Shown: positions 44,406 to 55,499, counted from the stretch's first letter. The stretch: 64,000 nt of DNA from Aradus depressus (GCA_963662175.1 OY759216.1:53027087-53091086), one strand, 5' to 3'. A program made the numbers and translations. Notes: generated by a model not told the origin, from the sequence alone.

Positions 44406-44575
44406 CCTCTGCCAACAAGGAGCCTGAGTGCCTCGAGATGACCCGACTGGGAAGCCCAAAGAGTGGGAGTCATGCCGTCCTCATCCTTGGTGTTGGTCTC
44501 CTTCTTGGTGGCCTCCTTCAGAATCTCTAGGTGGCCGTCCTGAGCAGCCTTGTGGAACCGACCGCCACCGCCCAT
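44406..44575 (-). CDS. Sans: Sans coding exon 1 (start codon, first ankyrin repeats)
   Basis: Encodes residues 1-56 plus two bases of a split Gly codon. The start [20 protein letters not shown] and the later [20 protein letters not shown] match the vertebrate USH1G N-terminus closely; the [10 protein letters not shown] core and [10 protein letters not shown] are ankyrin-repeat signatures. The ATG is at 44575-44573, one base after an acceptor (polypyrimidine tract then GCAG, 44580-44577). The protein start lines up with the family start, so the upstream exon is probably untranslated. The donor GTAAG is at 44405-44401 and leaves phase 2. The next coding exon is 35.7 kb away. Confidence 0.93.
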
Positions 44576-44576
44576 C

Positions 44577-45200
44577 CTGCAACAGAAAACATCACATACA
44601 GGAATTTGACAATATCAAGGCGGCTTCATCCTGGCGACGAATGGGGACAGATGAAATCTTGCTCAATAGGGGCGTAGATGGAGGATACGGTCCAATAGTA
44701 CGATAGTCATGATAACGATACCAAGAAGAAAGAAGACTTTCGAATAACTGAACATTGCTCTTCTCTTTTTGAAAAAATAACTCATAAAGCAATTAATTTT
44801 TTTAATGCCTACCCCACTTCTTGACCATTAGATACATACAAAAATTTAAACTTCAACTAAAAATGTTCATGTTAGAAAAAACCCTATACACGGAAACGGA
44901 ATTTTATTCTCGCTGTTCAAAAAGAATAATATAATCACAATAAAGAATCGTTTTTCATATCCAAAAACATTATTTGATACAAAGCTTTCATTTTTATTTT
45001 TTGGGCAGAGTTCCTTCACACCTTAAAGGTCAGTCGAATGTACGTTATTGTTTTATTTATTCATTTATCATTTTTTACTTATCCATACGATCTTGAGTTC
45101 AGTAAGCCAGCACGCATACCACTGAGCTACCGCGGTGCCCTCCCTTATCGCATTGAAACTGTATACATATTTACATGCATATATATATACTCAATATCAT
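44577..45200. other. Upstream of Sans coding exon 1; no exon found
   Basis: The polypyrimidine tract and AG for exon 1 are at its left edge. A 5' untranslated exon must lie further right. A SINE-1 head fragment (minus) is at 45085-45143. Confidence 0.5.
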
Positions 45201-45204
45201 ACAT

Positions 45205-45287
45205 TCCCCAATACTTCAAATATATTTTTGTTCACTATATACATCATATATACATAGTGAACAAAAATATATTAGAGATAGTGGGGA
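45205..45287. repeat. Imperfect inverted repeat (34-bp arms)
   Basis: Arms 45205-45238 and 45254-45287; the inner 18 pairs (TATATTTTTGTTCACTAT and complement) are exact, and the outer part has a few mismatches. It may be a small MITE or hairpin. Confidence 0.7.
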
Positions 45288-45860
45288 ACCAATGGCCGAT
45301 ATGAAGGAGACATAGTCCCACGTCACAACATGGCACATACTTGTATCACCTGTCCCACTTCTTGTACGTGCTCCAGTCTCCGGAACCCACCCGCATACAG
45401 TACAGTCCAGTCGAGATAGCATACAGCCATATCGAACAGCCAACTACAGGAGAACTTCATAACTAGGGATCGGATTCGTTAGCAGAGTTTTTTCTGAGAT
45501 AGGAGCGCTCATAAAGTTCCAATCACATACACACAGACGGACATCATCGCGAAAATGAACAAATCGTGTTCAGGGAACCTTGAAACGTGAAATTCCGTTG
45601 AAACATCGATCTTGGATTTTTGGACGATTAGAATACTTCCTGTGCTGGTGAACCACTTCCAGAACCACTACGATTCCAACTGGGAACAAAAAACTGTAAA
45701 CAGGCCTGCCCCAAGTTTCGGAATGGTGACTGACCCGGTAAGCAGTGCACCCGTCTTCCAAGTTTTCCATCTAAATTGGTATTACGGGAATGGTTGCTTC
45801 CAAGCGGTCACACCACCAACTGAGGTTGGATTGGTAGCGGTTGTGGTTACTTGGCTCCGT
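45288..45860. other. Upstream region without a called gene
   Basis: Contains a Rep-A end fragment at about 45575-45650 (plus). A moderately GC-rich unique part precedes the minisatellite. Confidence 0.45.
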
Positions 45861-46175
45861 CAGTTCGATGCTGGGACCAGAGCGAGTTGTCCCGATCACT
45901 CCGTATCCAACGGAATTCCCAGTCAGTTCGATGCTGGGACCAGAGCGAGGTGCCCCGAGCACTCCGCATCCAATGGAACTCCCCGTCAGTTCGATGTTGG
46001 GACCAGAGCGAGGTGTCCCGAGCACTCCGTATCAAACGGAACTCCCCGTCAGTTCGATGTTGGGACCAGAGCGAGGTGTCCCGAGCACTCCGTATCAAAC
46101 GGAACTCCCCGTCAGTTCGATGTTGGGACCAGAGCGAGGTGACCTGAGAGCACTCCGCATCCAACGGAACTGACT
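45861..46175. repeat. 63-bp minisatellite, five copies
   Basis: Units start at 45861, 45924, 45987, 46050 and 46113. Each begins CAGTTCGATGYTGGGACCAG and is followed by AGCGAGGTGTCCCGAGCACTCC-like sequence. Because 63 is divisible by three, three frames stay open across it, including one of 176 codons from 45612. The repeat alone explains this, and I do not call a gene. Confidence 0.9.
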
Positions 46176-46309
46176 CCAAGTTCAGTTCAAGCTCCATTTC
46201 AGTTGCACGTCTTTCCTATTTGTAGAAGGTCGGATTCAATCTTCAGCGGAGTATGGACGAGAGCCATCGTACACTGCACTGATACTATTTCAAAATTTTC
46301 TTTTATTCA

Positions 46310-46610
46310 TAAGATTTCAATTTGAGACCTAATTTTATTTTTAATGTTTCCATGTTTTTAAATCTTTACTGTACAGGAGAAAAGGACAGGGAAAATGGGG
46401 GCTGCAAAAGGGACAGTTCGGAATGTATATTTGTTGAACTTTCACTTAGTATTTGTTAAGTCATGGCTCAAGATGGTAGCTATACCGAAAGTACTCCCAT
46501 ATTATATTTTTTGAAATAGAAAATATGTATTTTTTAAAAAAAACATAAGTTTTTCTTTAATTTTTATTAAGTGCTTCACAATATCTCTGCAGATAATTTT
46601 AAGTATCAAT
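46310..46610 (+). mobile_element. Penelope-like repeat copy with a degraded hammerhead-like motif
   Basis: Collinear with 26285-26570 and with the 55.0-55.3-kb copy: CCATGTTTTTAA, TTACTGTACAGGAG, GTATTTGTTAAGTCATGG, then CTCAAGATGGTAGCTATACC with GAAAGTACTCCC, then TTTCACAATATCTCTGCAG-like sequence. The core has G to C at the third position (CTCAAGA), which should abolish activity. Confidence 0.6.
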
Positions 46611-46935
46611 CTTTAACAAGAAATGTTGTCTGTTGCAGGTGCAAGACAGAGCAGTTATCCAGTTGGCTGATCCTGTCGGACTGCCTTGAGTGCCCTCGGT
46701 GTCAATGTCATCCCAATATAAAACGTTATCCTCTTCATCGGAAGTTTTTACTTTAGCCAGTGAGTCAAAGCGACAAGACATGGTGCTGCGGCCAGAAAAC
46801 CGTTATGGCACCTACTCCGCCACAAGAACCATCTTCTGTGAAAGTAGTTCAAGACGGCAATTTGTTTTTGTGGGTGAAGATGAAACAAAACCTTGCACAT
46901 TATATTTTATACTTCTCGCGCTACCCAAAGCATAG
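46611..46935. other. Low-copy segment with coding-like sequence, unassigned
   Basis: GC-balanced and apparently unique in the window. On the minus strand an ATG in good context (CACCATGT at 46781) opens MSCRFDSLAKVKTSDEEDNV and onwards for 60 codons, acidic and without a known domain. The plus strand is also partly open. No donor site follows cleanly. It may be an exon of an unknown gene, the inside of the neighbouring element, or chance. Confidence 0.3.
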
Positions 46936-46969
46936 GAGATAGGATAAGAAAAAAAATGGTTTCTGTCTG

Positions 46970-47675
46970 TATACGATACCTACAGATAGAATGAATGTAT
47001 CGACAAAAAAATTTAAAAACCCAATAACTGCCGATGAAATGAACTTATCGTCATGAAATTTTATATTTAAATACAAAACCCCATACATTTTCAGCAAAAT
47101 CGACCGAAAGGAAGGGGAATAGTTCGAGTGGCTAAACTCTAATAAATGCTGTTATAATTAATGCATTAATACGATAAATATTTTATGTGAATTCAAAACT
47201 TCGTTAGGACGACACCTATTAATTTTCAGTGAAATCGGCAGAAGGGAATAGGGGGATCAAAGGAGTTTAACTCAAAAATTCTAATAACTGTCGATGTAAT
47301 GAACATATCGATACATTTAGAGTGAGAATTGAGAAGTCTTGTGTAATTGCCGGTGTAATGAATATGTCAATACGAAATATCACAAGGATATAGGAACCAA
47401 TAGGGACAGCTGGAAAGAGGACGAGACCAACGAAGAGAGCGTTCTAATAACTGTCGATGTAATCAATATATTGACACGAATTTTCATACGTAGATCCAGT
47501 ACACAATAAGACGCATATTGATGATAAAAACATACGACGTAGTGAATGTATCGGAATATCACTTATTATATCGATTTGTTTTAGACGGAGGATTTTGAAG
47601 AGGGAGCGAAAAGTCAATTGATTAATTCGTTATGTGGAAGTACATTTGCCGGTGATTCAACGACTTTTTTTTAGG
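46970..47675 (-). repeat. Rep-A copy, long
   Basis: Minus-oriented with four or five central units and the end TTCGTTATGTGGAAGTACAT then GCCGGTGATTCAACG and a T-run. Confidence 0.7.
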
Positions 47676-48715
47676 TTAAACGAACTCGATTTAGACCTAA
47701 CCTAGCTGACAAAGGATGTTTCACGGTGGAGAAAACCGGATAGAAAGGACTCTCTTAGACAGGGATGAGAAATTAAATACATATGTAATGAAACTAATCT
47801 TGTAGTAGATGGAAACAGTAATCAGTGAATCAATGTACCGCCCCAGCTCGAATTAATCAGCTAAGATTTGACTCCTCTCAAACCTACCTATCCATTTGGT
47901 TTAACACCAAAAGGGGTCTTACATGTCATCTACAAAAAGTACACACATTATAAAGTTAAAATACACTAAAATTAATTTTTTTTTAAATAAGAGAATAGCG
48001 AAAATGTTAAATTTTTTATGAAAACAGCTGAAATGTTTAATTTTTTAAAATAAAAAATGCTGTTAAAGATATGTAAAATTATTAGTGATTATAAATAAAA
48101 GAAAAATAATTAGATTAACTTTTATTAAAAGTGAAAAACGTAAACTGGCCATATATGGTGGACGATCTTGTAATCGAGCAGTGTTAATGGAGACATGAAC
48201 CAAGTGACATCACAGTGATGATAGATACATGAGTGTATATAAAATTATGACTGGGGATTTTTTGATTTTTTTGATGAAGTAGACAACAATATATATTGTA
48301 TATAATAAGGAATAATGTGTTAAAGAAGATAGGACAATTCTTTAGTGACAGGGAATAAGTTGTTAAGTCGTAAAATGGCCAAAAAGACTTGTGTACTATG
48401 ATCATCTCCCAAGCCGTCTGCGCACTGTGAAGAAGTTGGGAGCTCAGAAATCTAATACTTTCGGAATTATAAAGAATTTTATTGTAGAAGAAATCCAAAT
48501 AAAATAATTACAAATTGAAATTATTTCAAGTAGGTACATGCACTTTCTTCAAAATTTCAAGTCATAAACTTTCTATATTTCTTTTTTATTGGGATCCTTT
48601 TCGGAAACTACTGTAGAAATCAAAATTTAGTATGACCAGCCAACATTTCTACAGGAAATGTGATATTTATTATTATTATTAAAAATTATTGTTTTAATTA
48701 TCACAAGGGACTTCT
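47676..48715. other. Upstream region without a called gene
   Basis: Holds a short Rep-A start (47820-47930, plus) and a dispersed segment at 48360-48480 that recurs inverted at 12240-12370. The rest is AT-rich. Confidence 0.45.
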
Positions 48716-48859
48716 AAATCCTTATATTAAATTTCGTGTTGCTACATTCGATACATCGATAATCATTAGCGTTTTTGAGTTGAATCCCCCCCCCCCCCTT
48801 CCGTTCGGTCAACTTCTCTGAAAATCGACAAGCGTCGTTGTACCGGTTCGTAAATCCAC

Positions 48860-50128
48860 TTTTTTTTTTTTTTTTTGGGGTGCTCCTGACCCCTTAGGGG
48901 GGTCGGTCACATCACCCTATGTTCTCCCGGCTCCTTACGCCGAGTGATCTCGGGATCTTATCGGGGGTTCTGTTCTGCCTGTGTCCCGGAGCCGGGGGCA
49001 GCCGCCGCACGCCTGTCGGTGGTCGGTGGGGCCCCCGGCACCGGGTTAGTAGGCTTTCTTGATTCTCCGCCAGGAGGAGACGAACCGACCAAAAGCCAGG
49101 TAGCCAGCCTCTGTCATCAGTCCCGGCAGGTCCAGTCCCAGGTACGATCCTGTCTGGCGAATCAGCGCCGCCCTGGGCACGTCGTATAGGGGGCATTCGA
49201 GGACTACGTGTTCCGCAGTCTCGACGCCGCCACACGAGCAGGCTGGGCTGTTCTTCTTCTTAAAGAAGAAGAGCTTGGCGCTGAAGTCGCCGTGACCTGA
49301 TAGCATCTGTGACGTCCAATGGTCTGGTTGTACCCATGGAGAGTCAAGGCGCGTCTGGACATCTGGGAAATAGGTGAAGGTTGTACGGCCATCTGTCGAT
49401 TGCGCCCAACGCCGTTGCCATCTTTCTGCGATCCATTCCTGGACAATGCCCCTCAGGCGCTCTGGTCTCGCCCGTCCTTGCATCTCCCTTTCCAGGGCTT
49501 GACGCAAGGCCATGTCCGTGTCTGCCTCCAATGGCAAGCCGCGTCTACAGAAGTACGAGGCGACGGCCCCATCCAAGACAAGGTCTATGGGTGGGGCCCC
49601 CGCCAGCACCTGCAGCGCAGCCGTGGAGACCGTACGGGAGGCCTTGGTAATCCTGAGAAGGGCTGCTCTTTGAGCTTGAAGTAGCAACGTACGCCGTCGC
49701 TTGGTGGGGTGGACCCACCATCCGGCAGCAGCGTACCTTGCTACTGCCTCGAAAACCCTGGTGTAAATAGTTTTACACGCGGAGTAGCCGAGACCCCACG
49801 TCGCTCGGGCTAGGTAGCTCAGAGCGTTAAAGGTAGCTGTTGTCCTATCCTTGATGGCAACAGCGTGGGGCGTGACGTTGAATCCCGGCCCAATCCCCAC
49901 ACCCAGGTACGTGATCACGGCCGGAAATTCAACGCGTCGGTCGTGTACTGCAAGAACCAGGGGGTGGCGGGCGTCAGTTTTTCCTCTCATCAGCATAGCC
50001 GCTGTCTTGCTGGGAGAGAGGGTTAACTTGTTCAGTCGGCACCAAGTGTCAGTAGAGTCGATCGCGGCTTGGGCTCGGGCAGTCAGAGTGGCACGACTGT
50101 CAGCGTGCACCGTGACCACTAGGTCGTC
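48860..50128 (-). mobile_element. R1-clade LINE, 5'-truncated copy
   Basis: Minus-strand insertion of 1.27 kb. The A-tail is the T-run at 48860-48877, followed by a GC-rich 3' UTR and then the C-terminal part of ORF2 up to the YVDD site, where it is truncated. AATCCAC flanks it (48853-48859 and 50129-50135), a 7-bp duplication rather than 14. Confidence 0.88.
49046..50128 (-). pseudogene. R1 ORF2 C-terminal part (from the catalytic DD onward)
   Basis: About 360 residues, uninterrupted. It begins at DDLVVTVHADSR with the two Asp of the RT active site but without the preceding residues, endonuclease or RT palm. It continues ATWGLGYSACKTIYTRVFEA and the zinc motif CSCGG...EHVVLEC, and ends SWRRIKKAY. 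The absence of any stop or frameshift suggests a recent insertion. It is closely related to, but not identical with, the element at 35130-40372 and preserves the segment deleted there. Confidence 0.9.
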
Positions 50129-50504
50129 AATCCACATATACAATGTCGTGTTGCTACGTTATTACATAGGCAATTATTCTACAAGAGGAGGCTTTTATGG
50201 CTGAAAATTGATAGGTGTCGTCCTTATGCAGTTTTGAATATACAAATAGAATTTCATGCCGATATATTCATTAGTTTTGGTCCAATTTGGTTGAAATTCT
50301 ACAACGTGTTTTATTCTTAAAACATAGTTGATCCATTCATGATAAGGACATGAGTACAAAGACGGAGATTCAACAAAGATTTTTTTTTTTTTTTCACGGA
50401 TTGGTAAACATGAAATTCCGGCGAAAACTAAACTAGTTTTTGACCGATTATATAACTTCACCCATACCAATTTAAAACTGAGGAAGTAAAAAATAAGTTT
50501 TTTT

Positions 50505-50680
50505 TCAAGATAGAAAAAGCCTTGAGCCTGCCGTCCTATGGTAAAGTGATTGTCCCCGAGACGTTACGTTAGGTACCCATAGAGGATATAAACATGAGTG
50601 TGCAAAATTTAGGATCTCTAGAGGGAAGGGGGTTCTGTTAATAGGCGTTGTGACCTAAAACCAGGGCGAAAGTAATAAAA
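50505..50680 (+). repeat. SINE-1, decayed copy
   Basis: Contains TTGAGCCTGCCGTCCTATGG, GTTAGGTACCC and AGGCGTTGTGACC in order. Confidence 0.5.
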
Positions 50681-51055
50681 AAAACCAATAAACAATAGAA
50701 AAGTGTAAAGTTAAAACACATTATTATTTTAAATAGGACTTTATAAAAAACATTAAGTGCACAAAAAAGGGGTGACAATGGAAGAATTGGGCCACAGTCA
50801 GACGGAAATGTGTTTCCTGAGAGTATAGAGGTCAGTCTAACTCGAGCGGAACACTGCATCTGGCAACACCGCCTCATCATGAGGACATCGCAAGAACTTC
50901 CTCAAGGCAACTTTAATCTGGAGGGACCACCGCTCATCCTCCTCTTTGGTTGATGAGCAATTCACAGGCATCATCGTTCGATTTGGATTTTTCTATAGTA
51001 CTCGTACAAAGAAGCCAATGTATTAAAAAGATTTTTCTGTTATCAATATGAATAC
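50681..51055. other. Upstream region without a called gene
   Basis: Nothing recognised. Confidence 0.45.
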
Positions 51056-51102
51056 TGTTGTCTGGGAGGTAAACAAACTTTGAGATGCCGTCCTTCGGTA
51101 GA

Positions 51103-51701
51103 GTGGAGATCCAGAAGATAGTTGAGAGCCAGGGTATCAGGGGTTCGAGGGCAACGAAAGGGCTGATCAACTGGCCCGGTCAGGAGCTGACAGAGAACCT
51201 ATAGGACCGGAACCCTTCTGCGGGATCTCTATGGTTGGCTGACCAGGAAACACATCCAGTTCTGGAGAGGGGTCACAAAGCAAATAGATTCAAAACTCTT
51301 TGTTGCGGAACCCTCAGAGAAAAGAAGCCGAGAGCTCCTGAATATGAGCGGAATGGATCTAAGAACTATGACAGGGCTGATCACAGGACACAGTCATATG
51401 AACAAACACCTACACAATATGGGCATCACTAGAAGCCCTCTGTGCAGGAAATATGGCGAGGAAAATGAGACTCCGGTTCATATTCTAAGCCAGTGTAAGG
51501 CACTAGAAAGCAGAAGATTTTACTGCTTCGGGTCTGCCATAACGAAACCGAAGCAGGTAATCGAGGGAACCTGCAGCAGAGTCCTGGACTTCATTAAAGA
51601 TATAGGGCTGCTGCAGGGACCAACACACACAGAGCACACAATAGGCCTACTCTGGCCGCGGTGATACTTATCAGCCATCGGATAGAAAAAAAAAAAAAAT
51701 G
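51103..51701 (+). mobile_element. LINE 3' end, 5'-truncated, with A-tail
   Basis: Ends in a 13-14-base A-tract at about 51687-51701. It contains the C-terminal part of ORF2 (next entry). Confidence 0.75.
51190..51664 (+). pseudogene. LINE ORF2 C-terminus (RNase H end plus zinc-binding tail)
   Basis: The first piece reads IGPEPFCGIS, typical of the RNase H to tail linker. After a frameshift near 51230 the frame reads LTRKHIQFWRGVTKQIDSKL, then LRTMTGLITGHSHMNKHLHN, CRKYGEENETPVHILSQCKA and stops at 51664. TGLLTGH-x-LN-HLHxMG and the C-x2-C(or Y)...H...C tail are hallmarks of LINE ORF2 proteins of the Jockey/I group. RT and endonuclease are missing. Confidence 0.75.
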
Positions 51702-51774
51702 CCTTCCTTCAGACAGAACGTTAAGCGATGTCACGGCTCGGCATAGAGCTTTAGTGTACATCTTGAGGATGACT

Positions 51775-52235
51775 CGCCGGCTCCTCTGTCAAACTGTACT
51801 TTGATATGAAATCCTTCCTTCGTCACTTCCGCAAAGTATATATTATATTGTTTTCCTATTCTGTTTCTCACACTCTCTGAAAACAGTGAACTATGCGGAT
51901 TGTATTCATATGAGGAGCAGGAATATTTTTTCTCCAAACGTTGTCAAATGCTTCGTCATTGGAACTCTCAGGCGCCGGTAGTTCTTGGGTAGCCTGCTTG
52001 CCTTTATCTGAGAGGTAAGAAAAAAAACCCGAGCACGCCGTCTTTCAGATGGGACGTTAAGCGATGGTGCTGAGCCTCTACGATGTCAGGAACTCGTTAC
52101 AGACCTCTACTTTAGGTAACTAAATCTGGAAAGGCAAAACTGAGAGCTCCGAGAAAAGAGTTGGGCTCATGTCCACCAGAGCGATGAAAGAGCGCTTTGG
52201 TGGTAGGCGATATGACCGAGTAGTTAAATGAGTCA
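51775..52235. repeat. Composite repeat, second copy, with SINE-1
   Basis: 51775-51965 is the reverse complement relative of 27733-27905, and 51966-52235 is a plus-strand SINE-1 at the same junction as in the first copy. The minus strand reads SESVRNRIGKQYNIYFAEVT and onwards for 68 residues. The amino-acid pattern is conserved between the two copies, but I do not recognise it. Confidence 0.6.
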
Positions 52236-52945
52236 CAAACAAATAACAGTACAGGCAGCTGCACATAATATGAACTGCAATATTACTTCTCCAGTTATAC
52301 AAAGTTTAGAGGAATTTATCTGATATGTTACAAATTCGATATTGCGTTTTCATTAAATTTTATGGTTCTAAAAAAAGCGATTTGTTATTATTATATTTGA
52401 TTTTTGTAGCTAGAGGTTGCCCACAAACAGATACATGTTCTAAACCTTGAGTTTTTTTTTTTGTTTTTTTTTGCATTAATTTTAAAACAAAATAGTAGCC
52501 TGCAGAGTCTGCAGTGCAGACAGCTTGTTCTTTCTGTCCGAGTTGGAAGTATAAAAAGAAGATAAACTTTCTGTAATCGCATAAAAGCTCATAGAAGTTT
52601 TCCTGTAACCATGTAAAGGGAAGGAAAGCGCTATTTAACAAACATTCAAGTAAATAGAAAGTGATTTTCTAGTTTTCTCTGTACATATTGAACTAGAAAT
52701 CTTTTCCCACTGATGTTGCATGGATGGCCTTTAGAAGGAAGAGGCATGCACTCTTTCCAGTTATCTTAACAATTATGAATTCTAAATATTATAAGATCTT
52801 ATCAAGATAATATCTGGAAGATTAGAATCAAACGAAACCAAGGGTAACGTAAAATTAGTGTTCTGGTCCAAAAGTTAAGACCTTTAGAAGACTGCAACGG
52901 AGCGCATCTCCCTCAACCTTTGCAAGGCTTCCGGGAAGATGTCAG
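52236..52945. other. Upstream region without a called gene
   Basis: Nothing recognised. Confidence 0.5.
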
Positions 52946-52949
52946 TTTA

Positions 52950-53190
52950 GTTGATGACTCATGCCCGGGCTTTAACTACAAGGTCATATCGCCTACTAAC
53001 AGAGCAATCTTTTGACGCTCGAACACGAGCTCGACTCTACAGTCAGAATCCTAAATGTTGCTTTCCCTGGTCTATTCACTAAGCTTAGAAGTCTTTATCG
53101 AGTAACCTCACAGATTGGGTGAGGTGAAAAGTGAGCGCTCTGGAAGTAGGCGATATATGGCTTGTAGTTAAAGCCCGGGCATAAGTCATA
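52950..53190. repeat. SINE-1 arranged head to head (minus then plus)
   Basis: 52950-53130 is a minus-strand 3' part; 53133-53190 is a plus-strand 3' end. Both outer ends are the CCCGGGC part of the tail end, so the pair forms a foldback. Confidence 0.65.
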
Positions 53191-54045
53191 ATAACTAAAT
53201 AAAGTGGCGACTAAATTTTGGAAAAAGTGTCAAATAATACTGATAAGCAATTTGGAGATGGAATGCGTGTGATCTAATGTGAGCGACTAAAAAGTACTGA
53301 AAACGAGTGGAGAGAGAAGGTAGCCATCAGTTGTGGATCACACTTGAGTGAACACCAGGTCAGGTCTCATCGTCAGGTCAACCGCCTGGAGCAACCTGCC
53401 TCAGAACCCACCACTCAGGCTCTCATCTCATAGACACATTTTGAAAGAAATCACTATTATCTAAGTATTGTGAAGGGATCATAGAAGAGGAAAATTGCAA
53501 ACAACGAGAATATCTGACGATAAAATTCAGAAGCTCAACCTGTATTTTTAAGTTATCACCATGGTAAGAATTGGGAAAACGTCCTCTATCAAATATCAAA
53601 AGGGTACCAACTTAGCTTCAAAGCCCGCCCGCCAGAGAGCACTTGTGTCTCTCTTCATGTTTAGAAGCTCCCCCCAAGAGTGACATATTATCAGTTTAGT
53701 ATCGAATCTTGTGGTGCATGAGTATTATAAACTTAGTTGAAAACTGTGTCTATAAATTTTTGAAAAATGATTAGCTGTGTATTTGTTTTTTCGTCCATTA
53801 AAAGCTCATTAACAGTTTTTCGCGATTTTCTTAAAACGTTAATTTTTGACTTGTGTGACTTTAGAAATAAGTGTGCGATATGTTTTTTGAAATGCCTTAT
53901 CCACAAAACAAGCAAAACTAAACGATATGGTACCATTCCAAATCCACTACTTAAGTGTTGGTTTATTACCCTCCTATTAAAACCGTAATTATGTTTCTAT
54001 GAAAATTATTATTATATTATATTATTTGTATTATTACAGAGAACC
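53191..54045. other. Upstream region without a called gene
   Basis: 53280-53420 is GC-balanced. A 67-codon frame on the minus strand at 53733-53936 (MVPYRLVLLVLWIRHFKKHI and onwards) shows no known domain and is probably chance. Confidence 0.35.
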
Positions 54046-54260
54046 AGAGGGAGCCGGTAACTCAGTGGTATGTGTGCTTGCTTAATGAGCTCAACATCGA
54101 AACCCGGCAGAGGCCCTTAGTTTATTTATATGGGACGTTAAGCGGTGGTCCCGAGCCTGTACGACGTCAGATACTCGTTAAAGACCCCCTACCATAGTAA
54201 AGGCGGTCTCATGTACACCAATGTGAAGGAAGAGCGCTCTGGTAGTAGGCGATATCACCA
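54046..54260 (+). repeat. SINE-1, internally deleted copy
   Basis: The head (GAGCCGGTAACTCAGTGGTA) and several body segments are present; two blocks are missing. Confidence 0.75.
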
Positions 54261-54279
54261 TAACAAATACATTTTTTTT

Positions 54280-54530
54280 TAATCACCAGCATTGTACTTC
54301 CCCAGCACTCATTAATCAAATAAGTTTACTATTTTCCTAGAAAATTAAGGACCGTTTGAGCTAAAAATCAATAGTTGTCTTACTGAGGGGCTTCTGAAGC
54401 CTTACACTACATTTTGTATCGATACATCGTATTTATTCTATCGTCAGTTATTGTAGTTTTGAGTCGAGCTCACTTCCTCTAACCCCCCTCCCCTAAAAAA
54501 AACACGGAATTCCAGGGAAAACCCAACTTA
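54280..54530 (+). repeat. Rep-A copy, short
   Basis: Plus-oriented start (TTGTACTTCCCCAGCACTCA), one central unit, truncated end. Confidence 0.6.
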
Positions 54531-55080
54531 TAAGATATATTATGACTATTTTGTCAATTTCTTTTTTTTGTTATAATTTCAATTCATATCTTTATTGTTA
54601 TTCATTTAGTTATATTAAAGTTAGGATATTCCTCTCTTTTTAATTTTATTAATATTCTCCTTGCATATTTTGTTAAATGTACGATAATATGTAAATCAGT
54701 TTATTTAGTTAGAATTTGATAATTGTATCTTTTGTCAACTATCGTTCACCATGATTAGGTATATAGAGACAAATATTTCATACATAAGAAATACCTAGCT
54801 GTATATACTTATAAAGGAACGGGGATTTCTAAGTTCTATTTGCAACTTTCTTCCTCTTCTGATACAGTAAGCAAAGTTGCACTCACCAAACTGAGTTAGT
54901 TTATAACTAAACCTGAGGCTGGAGAAGAGACAATATTCCAAAAAGAAGTTTGTTTTATGTATTTATTATAAGTCTCCACGTCATGACCAACTTATAAGCT
55001 GATATTCGGGTATTAATGTTTATGTTCTGTCCAATTGTAATATTTTGTGCATCTCCTGATAACATTAACTGATTCTTTGA
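54531..55080. other. Upstream region without a called gene
   Basis: AT-rich. Nothing recognised. Confidence 0.5.
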
Positions 55081-55089
55081 TATAATAGT

Positions 55090-55340
55090 TATATGATACT
55101 CAACATTTTCGCAGAGATATTTTGAAACACTTAATTAAAATATAAAGAAAAATGAAAGTATTCATAAGATATATAAAATATATGGGAGTACTTTCGATAT
55201 TGCTACCACCTTCAATACTGAGTATTTGTTGAGTCGTGGCTGAAGATGGTAGCAATACCGAAAGTATTCCCATATATTTTGTGAAATAGACAATATTTTT
55301 AAAAACATAAGTACGTTTTTCTTTATATTTTTTATATTGA
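55090..55340. mobile_element. Penelope-like foldback element with hammerhead-like motif
   Basis: Inverted arms around about 55225: ATATATGGGAGTACTTTCG (55178-55196) mirrors CGAAAGTATTCCCATATAT (55259-55277), and CGCAGAGATATTTTGAAACA at 55110 belongs to the same family as 63461 and 25905. The right arm has a good motif; the left arm's is degraded. Confidence 0.6.
55238..55267 (+). ncRNA. Hammerhead-ribozyme-like motif
   Basis: CTGAAGA 55240-55246, spacer T, stem GGTA/TACC with a GCAA loop, GAAAG 55260-55264, then TA. Position 7 of the core may be any base, so A there is allowed. GUA would be the cleavage triplet. Stem I is weak (GG with TT). Confidence 0.4.
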
Positions 55341-55499
55341 CATATGACAACACAGATTGAGATTAGAACTGATTAACGAAAGCTGTTTAATTAAATTATT
55401 TTTTCAAGTGATTTTCAACTAGTTGAATCATAACCGGCAGATATTGAAATGAAAAACCACTTTTTACACTTTTACTTGCTCAGCTGAACACAGTCAGAA

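Larger units (their letters stand above)
265..44576 (-). other. Sans: Sans (USH1G-like) gene, 5'-coding half, five exons, 3' end off the window
   Basis: Seen: five open segments on the minus strand join through consensus GT...AG sites with matching phase. Exons are 44406-44576, 8468-8683, 5269-5445, 1262-1394 and 265-349; introns are 35,722, 3,022, 3,874 and 912 bp. The joined product reads as ankyrin repeats, then a Lys/Arg/Glu-rich coiled coil, then a less conserved central region, which is the order in vertebrate USH1G. Family knowledge: Sans is a scaffold that binds harmonin and myosin VIIa in hair-cell stereocilia and, in insects, in actin-based bristles or sensory cells. It ends in a SAM domain and a PDZ-binding motif. 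Those parts are missing here because the gene runs off the left edge; bases 1-130 were checked and do not continue the frame. The first coding exon begins one base before the ATG, directly after an acceptor, so an untranslated exon must lie upstream. Nearly all the introns are transposon-derived. Confidence 0.9.
48720..50490 (+). repeat. Rep-A copy interrupted by an R1 element
   Basis: The plus-oriented halves are 48720-48859 and 50129-50490. Removing the insert restores AAATCCACATATACAATG, which fits the family sequence there. Confidence 0.7.
51058..51740 (+). repeat. SINE-1 remnant split by a LINE insertion
   Basis: SINE parts at 51058-51102 and 51702-51740. ATGCCGTCCTTC before and ATGCCTTCCTTC after the LINE are a probable target duplication. 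Confidence 0.65.

Noticed and set aside
45612..46142. 176-codon open frame
   Set aside because: Extended by the 63-bp repeat; no start context, domain or splice signals.
53733..53936. 67-codon minus-strand frame as a mariner-type transposase piece
   Set aside because: No catalytic or helix-turn-helix motif could be matched; probably chance in AT-rich DNA.
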